Program-made: the position numbers and the translations under genes
Part shown: one piece after another, positions 37,305-46,585 of the stretch
Numbering within the stretch: position 1 is the first letter of the stretch
How the letters are laid out: each line of letters starts with the position of its first letter
The notes under the pieces: model-generated
Seen by the model: the letters and a program-made list of their open reading frames with translations, nothing else
Databases searched by the model: none
What the model was told of the DNA's origin: nothing
Origin: Acinetobacter soli
GTDB taxonomy: Bacteria; Pseudomonadota; Gammaproteobacteria; Pseudomonadales; Moraxellaceae
DNA: 64,000 nt
Assembly (NCBI RefSeq): GCF_000760595.1
Contig: NZ_BBNM01000007.1
Span: 1 to 64,000, forward strand
Reading direction: 5' to 3'

Positions 37305-38597
37305 ATGTCAAATATGGTGAGTAAGGCGCAAGGTTTAGGACTATCATTGATTACCAAACTTGCAGGAAGTGACGTACTTGATCAACTCAAACTTAGAAAG
37401 TTTGTAGAACGATCACTTTATCAAGGTTCAAAAACAGGCTTTAAGGCACTTTCAAAAGCGCAGAAAACGTTTAAATCCAACTCAATTGATCGACAGCGCC
37501 TGCCTCGGCAAAACAAAGATTTATTTGATTTGAGTTTGACCGAAGAACAAACCATGACGCGCGAAGCCATGCGCAAATTTGCACAGGAAGTGCTCTATAC
37601 ACATGCACATCAAGCCGATCATGATGCACAATTCCCCGAAACTATTTGGCAATATCTAGATGAACTTGGCCTGAATTATTACGCCCTTCCCGAAGCTGCA
37701 GGAGGTGTAGCCAGTGAGCAAAATATTGTGAGTAATATTTTAATTGCAGAAGATCTGGCGCAAGGTGATTTTAGTCTAGCCGCAGGGATTTTAAGCAGCT
37801 TTAGTGCCATCAATGCGATCACTCGCTGGGGATCACAAAGCATTCAATCACGTTATTTATCCGCTTTTGCTGAAGATAGTCAGTTAAAAGCCACTTTTGC
37901 AACGCAAGAGAATACTGCCGCATTTAATCCGTTCCAACTTAAAACGACAGCCAAGCGTAAAGGTGACCATTTTTACTTGGATGGACAAAAAACACTGGTG
38001 CTTTTAGGTGAGCATGCCGATCTTTACCTCGTCAGTGCCATGTTTGAGGGCCAGCCCGATGTATTTGTAGTTGAGCGAAGTGACACCATTGCCATAAAGT
38101 CATCACCAGCGATGGGTTTAAAAGCGACTGAAACGGTAACACTTGAGTTTCAGCAGACCCCTGCCCAGCGCTTAGGTGACGATGATTTTGACTACAGTGC
38201 ATTTGTCGATTTGGGTAACTTGATGTGGTGTGCCATGGCAGTTGGCACTTGCGAGGCGGTTAAACGCTATTGTATTGACTATGCCAATGATCGGATCGCC
38301 TTTGGCGAACCTATCTCGCATCGTCAAAGTGTGGCATTTATGGTGGCCGATATGGCGATAGAGATTGATGCAATGCGGATGCTGGTCTGGAATGCGGCCA
38401 GTCTTGCAGAGGCTGGCCAATCCTTTCATCGCGAAGCGTACTTGGCTCGTTTATTGTGTGCCGAAAAATCCATGCGGATCGGCACAGATGGCGTGCAAAT
38501 TCTGGGCGGTCATGGCTTTACCAAAGAACATCCTGTCGAACGCTGGTATCGAGATTTGCGCGCAACTGCGATTGTTCATTCGGGCTTACATGCATAA
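37305..38597 (+). CDS. acyl-CoA dehydrogenase family protein lacking the usual catalytic Glu
   Basis: A 430-residue flavoprotein-type protein. The FAD and dimer segments are present (DRIAFGEPISHRQSV, about 325, and QILGGHGFTKEHPVERWYRD near the end). It stops shortly after at RATAIVHSGLHA. In typical acyl-CoA dehydrogenases the corresponding segment reads IYEGT and supplies the catalytic Glu; here that position is His and the last helix is missing. The usual TEP-GSD motif is also altered (ATQENTAAFNP). The partner gene 30 bp downstream has intact motifs. Heteromeric dehydrogenases with one inactive subunit are known; a heteromer is inferred, not shown. Confidence 0.85.
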   Translation: MSNMVSKAQGLGLSLITKLAGSDVLDQLKLRKFVERSLYQGSKTGFKALSKAQKTFKSNSIDRQRLPRQNKDLFDLSLTEEQTMTREAMRKFAQEVLYTHAHQADHDAQFPETIWQYLDELGLNYYALPEAAGGVASEQNIVSNILIAEDLAQGDFSLAAGILSSFSAINAITRWGSQSIQSRYLSAFAEDSQLKATFATQENTAAFNPFQLKTTAKRKGDHFYLDGQKTLVLLGEHADLYLVSAMFEGQPDVFVVERSDTIAIKSSPAMGLKATETVTLEFQQTPAQRLGDDDFDYSAFVDLGNLMWCAMAVGTCEAVKRYCIDYANDRIAFGEPISHRQSVAFMVADMAIEIDAMRMLVWNAASLAEAGQSFHREAYLARLLCAEKSMRIGTDGVQILGGHGFTKEHPVERWYRDLRATAIVHSGLHA

Positions 38598-38627
38598 ACA
38601 CACGACAAGCACAAGAAAGGATATGCC

Positions 38628-39833
38628 ATGAACTTACAAACTCCCAAAAAATTTAAAATGATGGTCAGTCAGGCGCATGATGTCGCAGTCAATGTTTTAC
38701 GCTCCATTTCACGTAAATATGACAAAGCTGAGCACGCCTATCCTAAAGAACTCGATATGATTGCCTCACTGATTGACGGCATGAATGAAGGTGGTGACGG
38801 GATCAATGCAGGCGCAGCGGGTGCGAGCAAACGCGGCGATGAAAATCGAGAAGGCATTCGAAACGGCACCAATATGTCAACCGCACTCGGTATTATAGAA
38901 ATGTGCTATGGCGATACCGGATTACTGCTCAGTATGCCGCGTCAAGGACTTGGTAACTCTGCCATTGCAGCGGTAGCAAATGACGAACAGCTGAAACGCT
39001 TTAAAGGCATCTGGGCTGCAATGGCCATTACCGAACCCAATTGTGGCTCCGACTCCGCTGCCATTCGAACCACCGCAGTAAAAGACGGTAATGACTACAT
39101 TTTAAATGGTGAGAAAATATATGTGACGTCGGGTGCCCGTGCTGATGCTGTGGTGGTTTGGGCAACACTGGATCGAAAGCTGGGTCGAGCTGCAATTAAG
39201 TCGTTTGTGGTGCCTAAAGGCACGCCGGGCATGACCATTGAACGTCTGGAGCACAAACTTGGAATTAAGGCCTCAGATACCGCTGCAATTAGTTTTGTCG
39301 ATTGTCGTATTGGTGCCGAAAACTTGCTTGGCAATGCTGAGATCGATGTTGCCAAAGGCTTTGCAGGTGTTATGGAAACCTTTGATAATACCCGTCCACT
39401 CGTTGCTGCTATGGCCATAGGATGTGCCAAGGCATCACTTGAGCGCATTAAAATACTGTTAAAAGATCATCTCGATCCGCATTACATCACCCCCTATTTA
39501 CAGACTTCTCATTTGGCAGCGCAGGTCTATCGAATGGAAGCTGAATGGGAAGCGGCCCGTTTATTGACCCTTAAAGCGACATGGATGGCTGACAATAAAC
39601 AACCCAACTCGAAAGAAGCCTCAATCGCAAAAGCCAAAGCTGCACGGATTTGTAATGAAATCACCTTAAAATGCGTCGAACTCGCGGCAGGTTTGGGTTA
39701 CAACGAAGATGAATTACTCGAAAAATGGGCGCGTGACTCAAAAATTCTGGATATTTTTGAAGGAACTCAACAAATTCAGTTACTCATTATTGCACGGCGA
39801 GAACTCGGTAAATCGTCCAGCGAGCTCAAGTAA
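38628..39833 (+). CDS. acyl-CoA dehydrogenase with intact catalytic site
   Basis: A 401-residue acyl-CoA dehydrogenase that introduces the 2,3-double bond of acyl-CoA. Motifs present are ITEPNCGSDSAAIRTT (about 133), YVTSGARAD (about 165) and the C-terminal ILDIFEGTQQIQLLIIAR with the catalytic Glu. It lies 30 bp after the incomplete homologue on the same strand, so both are made together. The neighbouring alkM suggests work on acyl chains derived from alkanes, although the substrate cannot be read from the sequence. An intrinsic terminator follows. Confidence 0.9.
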   Translation: MNLQTPKKFKMMVSQAHDVAVNVLRSISRKYDKAEHAYPKELDMIASLIDGMNEGGDGINAGAAGASKRGDENREGIRNGTNMSTALGIIEMCYGDTGLLLSMPRQGLGNSAIAAVANDEQLKRFKGIWAAMAITEPNCGSDSAAIRTTAVKDGNDYILNGEKIYVTSGARADAVVVWATLDRKLGRAAIKSFVVPKGTPGMTIERLEHKLGIKASDTAAISFVDCRIGAENLLGNAEIDVAKGFAGVMETFDNTRPLVAAMAIGCAKASLERIKILLKDHLDPHYITPYLQTSHLAAQVYRMEAEWEAARLLTLKATWMADNKQPNSKEASIAKAKAARICNEITLKCVELAAGLGYNEDELLEKWARDSKILDIFEGTQQIQLLIIARRELGKSSSELK

Positions 39834-39850
39834 TTCAATTTTTTAAGTTT

Positions 39851-39877
39851 AAAAAAAGCCTCATAAGAGGCTTTTTT
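39851..39877. terminator. bidirectional terminator between the acyl-CoA dehydrogenase genes and alkM
   Basis: AGCCTC-ATAA-GAGGCT flanked by A7 on the left and T6 on the right, between convergent genes. Confidence 0.93.
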
Positions 39878-39879
39878 AT

Positions 39880-41103
39880 TTATTCAGATGATTGCATTGG
39901 ATCGGTTAGACCAAATTTTGCAAACAATTTGGCACGGCGTTTAGGATATATATTGGCTTTAGATAAATCGCCTTTATAATGCACCAGCACACGCTGATCC
40001 ATCATTTTGAACCAAAGTGGTGGAATCATGGCTGGCAATAACATGCTGGCATATCCGCTTGGTAACTCAGGTGCTTCATCGAAATGGCGTAACGCCTGAA
40101 ATGGTCGTGTTGGATAAGCATGATGATCAGAATGACGCTGTAACTGGTACAAAAATAAATTGGTCACAATATTATTATTGTTCCAGCTATGCTCAGGCAT
40201 GGTTCGTTCGTATTGACCATTCTCTTTTTTCTGCCGTAATAGACCGTAATGCTCAATATAGTTAATAATTTCAAATAAACTAATGCCATAAAATGCCTGA
40301 GTTACCAAATAAGGCAGTGTCCCCTTACCAAATATACCCAGCATACTACTGTGAAAAGCAGCACTCATGCCCCAGCCTTGCAACAGTTCATTCTCCTTCG
40401 ACCAGAACTTTTTGCCTTTACGTTTTAGACGCGTTGTTTCAATTTCGATCGCAGATTTAAGTGAACCAAATACGGTGCGTGGCCAAAATTCATAAAAGGT
40501 TTCTCCCATTTGCGATGACGCGGGATCTTCTGGGGTTGCCGCACGTTTATGGTGCCCGTAAGGATGTTCGATCCGAAAATGGTTATAGCCAGTCGGAACC
40601 AAAGCCAAATGTGATAAAAGATGATCAATGCGATCCTGTTTATGACTTAATTCGTGTGCTGTATTCACGGCAATGCCATTAATCGCCCCCATTGAAATGC
40701 CGAGTAAGATTTTATCTAAAAACGATGTTTGTTTACGGCTCGTTAGATAGCAAGCATATACGTTGGCGATATATTGCAAAGGAATGAATGTTTTGACTAA
40801 CCGAGCATAATAGGGATCATTTTCGAGTTGTTTGATCTCTTCCACACTCGGATTACTGGCATCTTTGCCAATCAGCGTATCAATCGTCGGAATAATTACG
40901 TGCAGAAGTAATGGACCGCCCAATGCAAAGATCTTTTTGATCGGACGAGGAGAAAATTGATAGCCTGCCAAAATTCCGATACCCAAAACTGGAAGCGCAG
41001 GACTGATCATCCATAAGTAGCGTTTGCGATCAATCTCACGCATCGACTTAGTTGCCTGAATGGCGTCTTCTAAAGACGGGTCCACTTTCACTGGTGCGTT
41101 CAT
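39880..41103 (-). CDS. alkM: alkane 1-monooxygenase (AlkB family)
   Basis: A 407-residue integral membrane diiron enzyme that hydroxylates the end carbon of n-alkanes with O2, using electrons from rubredoxin. The membrane segments lie in the first half, and the iron-binding His clusters are visible as NTAHELSHK, HPYGHHKRAA and LQRHSDHHAYPTRPF. I start at the ATG at 41103, which has AAAGGATG before it and gives the family N-terminus MNAPVKVDPS; an upstream extension of 27 codons is unlikely. It is divergent from alkR, which in ADP1 activates it in response to alkanes. No rubredoxin gene is in the window. Confidence 0.96.
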   Translation of the reverse strand: MNAPVKVDPSLEDAIQATKSMREIDRKRYLWMISPALPVLGIGILAGYQFSPRPIKKIFALGGPLLLHVIIPTIDTLIGKDASNPSVEEIKQLENDPYYARLVKTFIPLQYIANVYACYLTSRKQTSFLDKILLGISMGAINGIAVNTAHELSHKQDRIDHLLSHLALVPTGYNHFRIEHPYGHHKRAATPEDPASSQMGETFYEFWPRTVFGSLKSAIEIETTRLKRKGKKFWSKENELLQGWGMSAAFHSSMLGIFGKGTLPYLVTQAFYGISLFEIINYIEHYGLLRQKKENGQYERTMPEHSWNNNNIVTNLFLYQLQRHSDHHAYPTRPFQALRHFDEAPELPSGYASMLLPAMIPPLWFKMMDQRVLVHYKGDLSKANIYPKRRAKLFAKFGLTDPMQSSE

Positions 41104-41297
41104 TGTGCATCCTTTCTTTTTCTTGCCTTGTATTAAAGCTATGATTATGTATTCTGCGCCGTTAAAACAGTCGTAGGCGTCCAAAAAACCTATTTAAACG
41201 TCTTTGGCATTTTCATCCATTTCAATGACCTAAAATCACATGTAGATGAGAAAATCACGTAATATAATCAAGACATAAAAAGAATCTGAAACGCGGT

Positions 41298-42233
41298 ATG
41301 GATGCACTGAGTAAAATCTTTGATGATATTCATTTAAATAAGTCTGAATATTTATACCTTAAAACCCAAGGTGAATGGGCTTTTCATTGCGGTGCACAAG
41401 ATGCATTGGTGACTCATATCATCTTGATGGGAAGTGCAACATTTTACATCACCGATGGCACGCAGGTCGAAGCACAGGCAGGCGATATTGTGCTGATTCC
41501 CTCTGGAAAAGCACATCATGTCTCGAATGACAGGCAGAGTAAGCTGATTGACAGCATGAGTATTGATCATCTATTCAATGGTCATCTCAATGACGCGATT
41601 GAATTCGGCTCTGGATCAAATGAACACGCCCTGATCTTTACTGTGCGTAGTCATATTGATATGCATATGGCTGGGCCACTACTCGATGCTTTACCTGCAT
41701 TTCTTCATATTCATCATGCCATGAGTTCGACTGGGCCTGAATGGCTACGCGTCGGGTTGTATTTTGTGGCACTCGAGACGCAGCGGATTCAACCGGGTCG
41801 AGATAAAATTTTTGATCATTTGATGAGTATTCTTTTTATTGAATGTGTTCGCGATTATATTGCACAGCTTGACGATCAAGAAAGCTGGCTTACTGCACTG
41901 AAACATCCCGAATTGTCTAGCGCTCTAGCGGCAATTCATGCATATCCCGAACAGCCTTGGACGGTCGAAACACTCGCAGATCAATGCTGTATGTCGCGTT
42001 CAAAATTTGCCAGTTTGTTTCAGAGTGTGCTACGCGAAACGCCACTGGCTTATTTACAGCAACATCGTTTACGGCTCGCGGTCCAACTACTCAGAACCAG
42101 CAACTTCAATATTCAGCAAATTGCCCATAAGGTGGGTTATGCTTCTGAAACTGCATTTAGTCAAGCCTTTAAGCGACAGTTTGAACAAACACCCAAACAG
42201 TATCGACAAAGTATTAATGTAAATGTCGAATAA
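41298..42233 (+). CDS. alkR: AraC-family activator of alkane hydroxylase
   Basis: A 311-residue AraC/XylS-type regulator. The N-terminal cupin-like sensor domain (about 1-190) includes ITDGTQVEAQAGDIVLIPSG. Two helix-turn-helix units at the C-terminus are seen as TVETLADQCCMSRSKFASLF (about 218-237) and IQQIAHKVGYASETAFSQAF (about 266-285). It is divergent from alkM over a 194-bp gap that holds both promoters, which I cannot place with confidence. A bidirectional terminator separates it from ppiD. Confidence 0.95.
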   Translation: MDALSKIFDDIHLNKSEYLYLKTQGEWAFHCGAQDALVTHIILMGSATFYITDGTQVEAQAGDIVLIPSGKAHHVSNDRQSKLIDSMSIDHLFNGHLNDAIEFGSGSNEHALIFTVRSHIDMHMAGPLLDALPAFLHIHHAMSSTGPEWLRVGLYFVALETQRIQPGRDKIFDHLMSILFIECVRDYIAQLDDQESWLTALKHPELSSALAAIHAYPEQPWTVETLADQCCMSRSKFASLFQSVLRETPLAYLQQHRLRLAVQLLRTSNFNIQQIAHKVGYASETAFSQAFKRQFEQTPKQYRQSINVNVE

Positions 42234-42262
42234 AAAAAGCGCCATTTCGGCGCTTTTTTTGA
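42232..42262. terminator. bidirectional terminator between alkR and ppiD
   Basis: GCGCC-ATTTC-GGCGC with A7 before and T7 after; the left end overlaps the alkR stop. Confidence 0.94.
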
Positions 42263-42269
42263 TTGAAAC

Positions 42270-44138
42270 TTATTTTATTTTTGCATGAGACTTCAGGTAT
42301 TGGGTGTAATCATCCAATTCCTGTTGTCCGCGGAAACGTTGATAAAGCTTATTCAACTCTTGAAGCTGCTCTGGATTCAATGCATCAACTGCTTTTGAAT
42401 TGACATCAGATACGGCAACCACAACCATTTCGTCGGGTAGCTTAGTCGCAGCTACAGACCACATGCCGGCTTTTGGTGCGCTTAGGCTAAATGCTGTACG
42501 TTCAATTTCGCGTTTTAGGCCTTGAGAGCGAGCAAATACTCCTGCATTTTCAAAACGTAAACCACTTTTTGCAACCACTTGTGCCGCAGGTTGTGTTTTA
42601 AAGTCATTCAGAATCGTTTGAATTTTTGCTTGAGCAGCTTTAAAGGCCTTATCTTCGATGAGTTTAGCGCGCACTTGGGCAGTTGCAGCGGCTAAAGGTT
42701 TTACACCTGCTGCATGATAATTGCGGACTTTCACCCAAATCGTATCACCATTGGCCAACTGAATGTTGGTCGATGCATTACGGTCACCGTTCTTTACATC
42801 ATCACTAAAGAGTTTTGCCTTGACACCGGCTTGACTCAATAATGGGTGTTGCGTTCCAACTGTGACGCCGTTGAGTGCTTCAACTTTGCTGCCTTTTACT
42901 TCTTGAGCAACTGAATCTAATGCATCGCTACTCACCACCATTTCATTTAAACGATTGATGGTGTCTGAGTATGCATTTGCTGCCTTAGACTTTTGTAACT
43001 CAGCAGTTAATCTGGCTTTTTCTTCCTCAAACGAAGGCACATTTTGCTGAGCCGTTTCAACCTGAATAATATGATAACCATATTGCGTTTTCACAGGTTT
43101 TGAAATCTGACCATTTTTCAATGACTGGACTGCCTGATCGAAATCTGCCGAGAAGACACCCGGTTGGTAAGCATCGACTAAACCACCATTAGCTTTTGAG
43201 CTGGTGTCATCTGAATACTGCTGCGCGGCCTGAGCAAATGAAGTTCCAGCCTGAATCTTGGCATAAACATCATTGGCCAGTTTCAATGCTTGTGCATCAG
43301 TTCGGTTATCCAAAGTAATCAAGATGTGCTTTACATTTCGTTTAGCATCTTTCTTTTGATTTTCTACAAAAGTGCTATAAGCCTGTTGCAATTCTGCTTC
43401 AGTAACCGCCGCCGGTGCCGTCGTTATCTGTGATGGTGAAACCACAATATAGTCGACATCTACACTTGCAATCTGTTTGAAGCTGTTTTTATGTGCATTG
43501 TAATAGTCAGCAATTTCTTGATTGGTTACACTGATATTCTTCTTATATTCATCAAGTTTAATGCTAGCCAAATGCAACGTACGCTGCTCTGTTTGTAAGA
43601 CAGCAACTTGCTGCAGATCATGTTTACTCACCAGTGCTGTATCGACTACGCTTGACGTCAGCATTTTCAAAGCATGATCTTGACGAAGACTTGCGATCAA
43701 TGCCTGACTGGTCATGCCAACCGAGCGCAAGTAATTGCTGTATAAGGTTTCAGAAAATTTACCATTTTCCTGGAAACTTGGTTGCTGAGCCAGCATTTGT
43801 TCAATTTGTACATCGCTCAAAGAAATGCCTAATTTTTCTGCTTGCTGTAACAATAGACTACGAGCAATAAGGGTATTGAGCGCATTTTCTTGAATATACG
43901 ATTGATTTAATAAGGTTTCATCACCTTTCACTAGCGACAAATACTGTTCTTTATAGGTTTTGGTTAAATTTTCCAAATCCTTTTTGGAGATATCTTGACC
44001 ATTTACCGTTTTAGCAACATCTGCTTTGTTTCCCCCGCCAAAATAGCCTTCAATTCCCACGAGCGCCAAAGGGGTCAAAAACAAAATCAGCAGGACTTTT
44101 CCAAGCCAACCCTTAATGACTTTACGAAACGATTCCAT
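42270..44138 (-). CDS. ppiD: periplasmic folding factor, PpiD/SurA-like
   Basis: A 622-residue protein anchored to the inner membrane by one N-terminal segment (VLLILFLTPLALVGI, about residues 15-29), with the bulk in the periplasm. It has an N-terminal SurA-like chaperone region and a parvulin (PPIC-type) domain at about residues 265-360 (NVKHILITLDNRTDAQ and KTQYGYHIIQVE). PpiD assists folding of exported proteins at the translocon; the parvulin activity of E. coli PpiD is weak. It stands as a single gene between terminators. hupB lies upstream in the same direction, as in E. coli. Confidence 0.92.
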   Translation of the reverse strand: MESFRKVIKGWLGKVLLILFLTPLALVGIEGYFGGGNKADVAKTVNGQDISKKDLENLTKTYKEQYLSLVKGDETLLNQSYIQENALNTLIARSLLLQQAEKLGISLSDVQIEQMLAQQPSFQENGKFSETLYSNYLRSVGMTSQALIASLRQDHALKMLTSSVVDTALVSKHDLQQVAVLQTEQRTLHLASIKLDEYKKNISVTNQEIADYYNAHKNSFKQIASVDVDYIVVSPSQITTAPAAVTEAELQQAYSTFVENQKKDAKRNVKHILITLDNRTDAQALKLANDVYAKIQAGTSFAQAAQQYSDDTSSKANGGLVDAYQPGVFSADFDQAVQSLKNGQISKPVKTQYGYHIIQVETAQQNVPSFEEEKARLTAELQKSKAANAYSDTINRLNEMVVSSDALDSVAQEVKGSKVEALNGVTVGTQHPLLSQAGVKAKLFSDDVKNGDRNASTNIQLANGDTIWVKVRNYHAAGVKPLAAATAQVRAKLIEDKAFKAAQAKIQTILNDFKTQPAAQVVAKSGLRFENAGVFARSQGLKREIERTAFSLSAPKAGMWSVAATKLPDEMVVVAVSDVNSKAVDALNPEQLQELNKLYQRFRGQQELDDYTQYLKSHAKIK

Positions 44139-44232
44139 AAATATTCCAATATTTTATTTCGGAGGGATTTTAACTGAAAAACGCTATTGAATGAATGTAT
44201 GAAACACTCAGAGACGCATCTTTTTTTAATAA

Positions 44233-44259
44233 AAAACGCGCCTTAAGATGGCGCGTTTA
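44233..44259 (-). terminator. terminator after hupB
   Basis: On the minus strand AAACGCGCC pairs with GGCGCGTTT around a 7-nt loop and is followed by a U-rich tail. It separates hupB from ppiD. Confidence 0.9.
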
Positions 44260-44273
44260 ATTTTATTAAAAGA

Positions 44274-44546
44274 TTAAGCAACAGAATCTTTTAAACCTTT
44301 ACCAGCTTTAAAGCTTGGTACTTTGGTCGCTTTAATTTGAAGCTCTTCACCAGTTTTTGGGTTACGGCCCGTACGCGCAGCACGATCTTTCACGCTAAAT
44401 GTACCAAAACCTACTAAAGTGACAGAATCACCTTTTTTAAGCGCTTCTGTTACAGAAGCAATAGTCGCATCCAATGCCTTACCAGCATCAGTTTTAGACA
44501 ATCCCCCTTTCTCCGCAATCGCATCAATTAATTCTGATTTATTCAT
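44274..44546 (-). CDS. hupB: DNA-binding protein HU, beta type
   Basis: A 90-residue nucleoid protein. It starts [18 protein letters not shown] and has the DNA-binding arm [14 protein letters not shown] (about 61-74) with the conserved Pro that intercalates into DNA. HU bends DNA and works as a dimer. It has its own promoter region in the 166-bp gap before the phasin gene and a strong terminator. Confidence 0.97.
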   Translation of the reverse strand: MNKSELIDAIAEKGGLSKTDAGKALDATIASVTEALKKGDSVTLVGFGTFSVKDRAARTGRNPKTGEELQIKATKVPSFKAGKGLKDSVA

Positions 44547-44593
44547 GAAGGTAACGTCCTCTTAATTCGTTTATTTGAGATCCAAGGCTGAAG

Positions 44594-44617
44594 TTTAAAA
44601 AGGCCATGACGCCTTTA
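44594..44617 (-). terminator. probable terminator of the phasin gene
   Basis: On the minus strand AAAGGC pairs with GCCTTT around a 6-nt loop and leads into five U. It lies about 95 nt after the phasin stop and ahead of hupB. Confidence 0.5.
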
Positions 44618-44712
44618 TAGCAATGCTTTAGGGGGAAACGCAATACTACCTAAGCTGTTTTAGTTAAAATAACGACGAATTTATGAAGAAATTTGCCAAA
44701 ATCAGTTTTTTC

Positions 44713-45171
44713 TCACTTTTCATTTAATTTCGCTTGCAACTTTTGATTTTCTTGTATCAACAAATCAACTTTTGCCGTAAGTTGTACTAACATTTGCTCC
44801 AGATGCTGAACGTCTTTTGTAGTCACAAGACCAATCCGATTCAGCGAATGATGGACACTTTGGTCAATCATCTTTTCAACTTTGTCCTTTGTATCGACGA
44901 CAGATTCTTTGGCTTTTTCAGTTACCCGATGTACAGTTTGATCGGCAACATCTTGGGTTTTTGACTCAAGCTCTTCTCCAACTTTGACCAATGAGTCAAA
45001 AAGCTTATTCCCTTCTTCCTCTGCACGTGAGAAAGCCCCTAAACCAGCCAACCAGATCTGCTTGGTATATTTTCTAAAATCTAAAGCCGATTTTCGAGAA
45101 GCTTTTATTTTTTCACATTTTTTTTCTGATTCATTGTCTAGATCATCTGCATTGACTGATTTTTTTTCCAT
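44713..45171 (-). CDS. phasin-family (polyhydroxyalkanoate granule-associated) protein
   Basis: A 152-residue protein with the phasin signature KQIWLAGLGAFSRAEEEGNK (about 37-56), followed by long amphipathic helix and a C-terminal coiled-coil stretch (VQHLEQMLVQLTAKVDLL). Proteins of the PhaI/PhaF type coat polyester granules or bind DNA. No PHA synthase is in the window, so the link with storage granules rests on family likeness only. The first 30 residues are charged and probably disordered. Confidence 0.82.
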   Translation of the reverse strand: MEKKSVNADDLDNESEKKCEKIKASRKSALDFRKYTKQIWLAGLGAFSRAEEEGNKLFDSLVKVGEELESKTQDVADQTVHRVTEKAKESVVDTKDKVEKMIDQSVHHSLNRIGLVTTKDVQHLEQMLVQLTAKVDLLIQENQKLQAKLNEK

Positions 45172-45347
45172 TCGTCGTTACTCCTGATTACTTTCGCATC
45201 ACTTTGTCGGATTTGTATTAAAAATACTTCTATAATAACAAGCCAGCACTTGATCGTTTATTAAAAGTGTTCTACAAAGCAAACTAAATTGATTTTTATA
45301 TCGAGCTGTATTACTCAACACATGCGTTATCTAAGGATTCACTTTTT

Positions 45348-46001
45348 ATGAGCGAAGCGCAACAAAGAAAAGAACAAAGTTATTTGTTGCTCAATATTAT
45401 TTTGATCATACTTGAAACTGTCTTCACTTTTATCTTAAAGAACGACGGTGTCATTGCTTTGCAAGCAAAAAAGTTTGTTCAGAACAAAGTGACCATCCGC
45501 ATCAACAGCTATCTTCCTTATTTCGACTGTTATGTGCAGTTTTGTGAAAAAGGCATTTTGTTCGATTATAAAGCGCCAGAGTATCCAGTAGATCTTACCG
45601 TGAATACGACTTTAATGGATTTATTTAAAGTGTTGTCTGTGGGTAATCGCTATAGCATCAAAAAAATGCGTATTGAAGGCGACGAACAGCTTAAAGAACA
45701 ATTTAAAGATATTATTCTTCACTTTAGTGTACCTAAGCTTTTTGCAGACTGGAAACAATGGTTAAACCAACCGGCTTCTCCAGATGATATTTTAGGTTCA
45801 AAAAAGCGAATCGCTCCCCTCTTGGACAAGATCGATCAGCAACGCACCCATATCAATACGCTAACTGTCGAAGTAAAACAATATAAAAACCGTTTACGGC
45901 GCTTGGAGCGTCGTCAGCGCATCATCAATGTCGGCTTTGGTATTACGACAATCGTTTTGGTTTTGTTATTGGTGTATACTACGTGGCTGAATTACAACTA
46001 A
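45348..46001 (+). CDS. membrane-anchored protein resembling SCP2/UbiJ
   Basis: A 217-residue protein that I recognise only loosely. The middle part (about 25-140) has the pattern of SCP2-type lipid-binding domains such as UbiJ, including a GDEQLKEQF segment near residue 110. A coiled-coil-like basic region follows (QQRTHINTLTVEVKQYKNRL, about 164-183) and then one hydrophobic anchor (FGITTIVLVLLLVYTTWL, about 197-214). A hydrophobic stretch also occurs near 13-31. It could deliver or bind a lipid at the membrane. It is a single gene upstream of iscR. Confidence 0.6.
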   Translation: MSEAQQRKEQSYLLLNIILIILETVFTFILKNDGVIALQAKKFVQNKVTIRINSYLPYFDCYVQFCEKGILFDYKAPEYPVDLTVNTTLMDLFKVLSVGNRYSIKKMRIEGDEQLKEQFKDIILHFSVPKLFADWKQWLNQPASPDDILGSKKRIAPLLDKIDQQRTHINTLTVEVKQYKNRLRRLERRQRIINVGFGITTIVLVLLLVYTTWLNYN

Positions 46002-46045
46002 TAGAAAAATCTGATTATCTAAAGCGATTTAAATGACAGTGAAAA

Positions 46046-46077
46046 AACTTGACTAATTTAGTCAGGATTCATAAAAT
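46046..46077 (+). promoter_or_regulatory. isc promoter with type 1 IscR box
   Basis: The -35 element TTGACT (46049-46054) and -10 element TAAAAT (46072-46077) are 17 bp apart. GACT-AATTT-AGTC forms an inverted repeat over the spacer that matches the known IscR type 1 site (YGACTRWWWYAGTCR). [2Fe-2S]-IscR should therefore repress its own operon. Confidence 0.88.
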
Positions 46078-46110
46078 TCCATTATCTAGTCTCAACATGT
46101 GTACCGAATC

Positions 46111-46584
46111 ATGCGTCTTACAACTCGCGGTCGCTACGCAGTGACTGCTTTACTTGATTTAGCCTTGCAGCCAACTGAACAAACGATCACGCTAGCAGAA
46201 ATTGCAGCTCGCCAATCCATTTCAGTGGCCTATCTCGAACAACTCTTTGCTAAACTTAAGCGTCATGGCTTGGTTTCGAGTGTTCGCGGAGCAAATGGTG
46301 GTTACCACTTGGCACGCAACTCTGCCGAAATTACGGTTTTAGAAATCATTGAAGCAGTTAATGAAACTGTCGATGCCACGCGTTGTGACCATAAAGGCAA
46401 CTGCCAAAACGGTGCAATGTGCTTAACACATGACTTATGGCAAGAACTTTCTCACCACATTGCCGATTACTTAGCAAAAATCACACTGGCTGACTTGTTC
46501 GCACGCGACAACGTTCAAACCGTTGCACTACGTCAAAATTCAGTTCATTTCGATTCACCGCTTCTTTCGGTTACAGGTATTTGA
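46111..46584 (+). CDS. iscR: iron-sulfur cluster regulator IscR
   Basis: A 157-residue Rrf2-family regulator when started at the ATG at 46111, which gives the known [11 protein letters not shown] beginning; a GTG 12 bp earlier is also in frame. The winged helix covers about 1-85. The cluster-binding Cys are in [13 protein letters not shown] (about 92-104). IscR senses the iron-sulfur status and represses the isc operon through the site just upstream. iscS starts 1 bp after the stop. Confidence 0.97.
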   Translation: MRLTTRGRYAVTALLDLALQPTEQTITLAEIAARQSISVAYLEQLFAKLKRHGLVSSVRGANGGYHLARNSAEITVLEIIEAVNETVDATRCDHKGNCQNGAMCLTHDLWQELSHHIADYLAKITLADLFARDNVQTVALRQNSVHFDSPLLSVTGI

Positions 46585-46585
46585 C

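Noticed and set aside
37305..38597. First acyl-CoA dehydrogenase as a pseudogene truncated by a frameshift
   Set aside because: The frame is open through to a clean stop, 30 bp before a well-placed next gene, and the remaining FAD/dimer motifs are kept; a specialised subunit is more likely.
39095..39448. 117-codon minus-strand frame opposite the second acyl-CoA dehydrogenase
   Set aside because: Antisense shadow of a gene with all family motifs.
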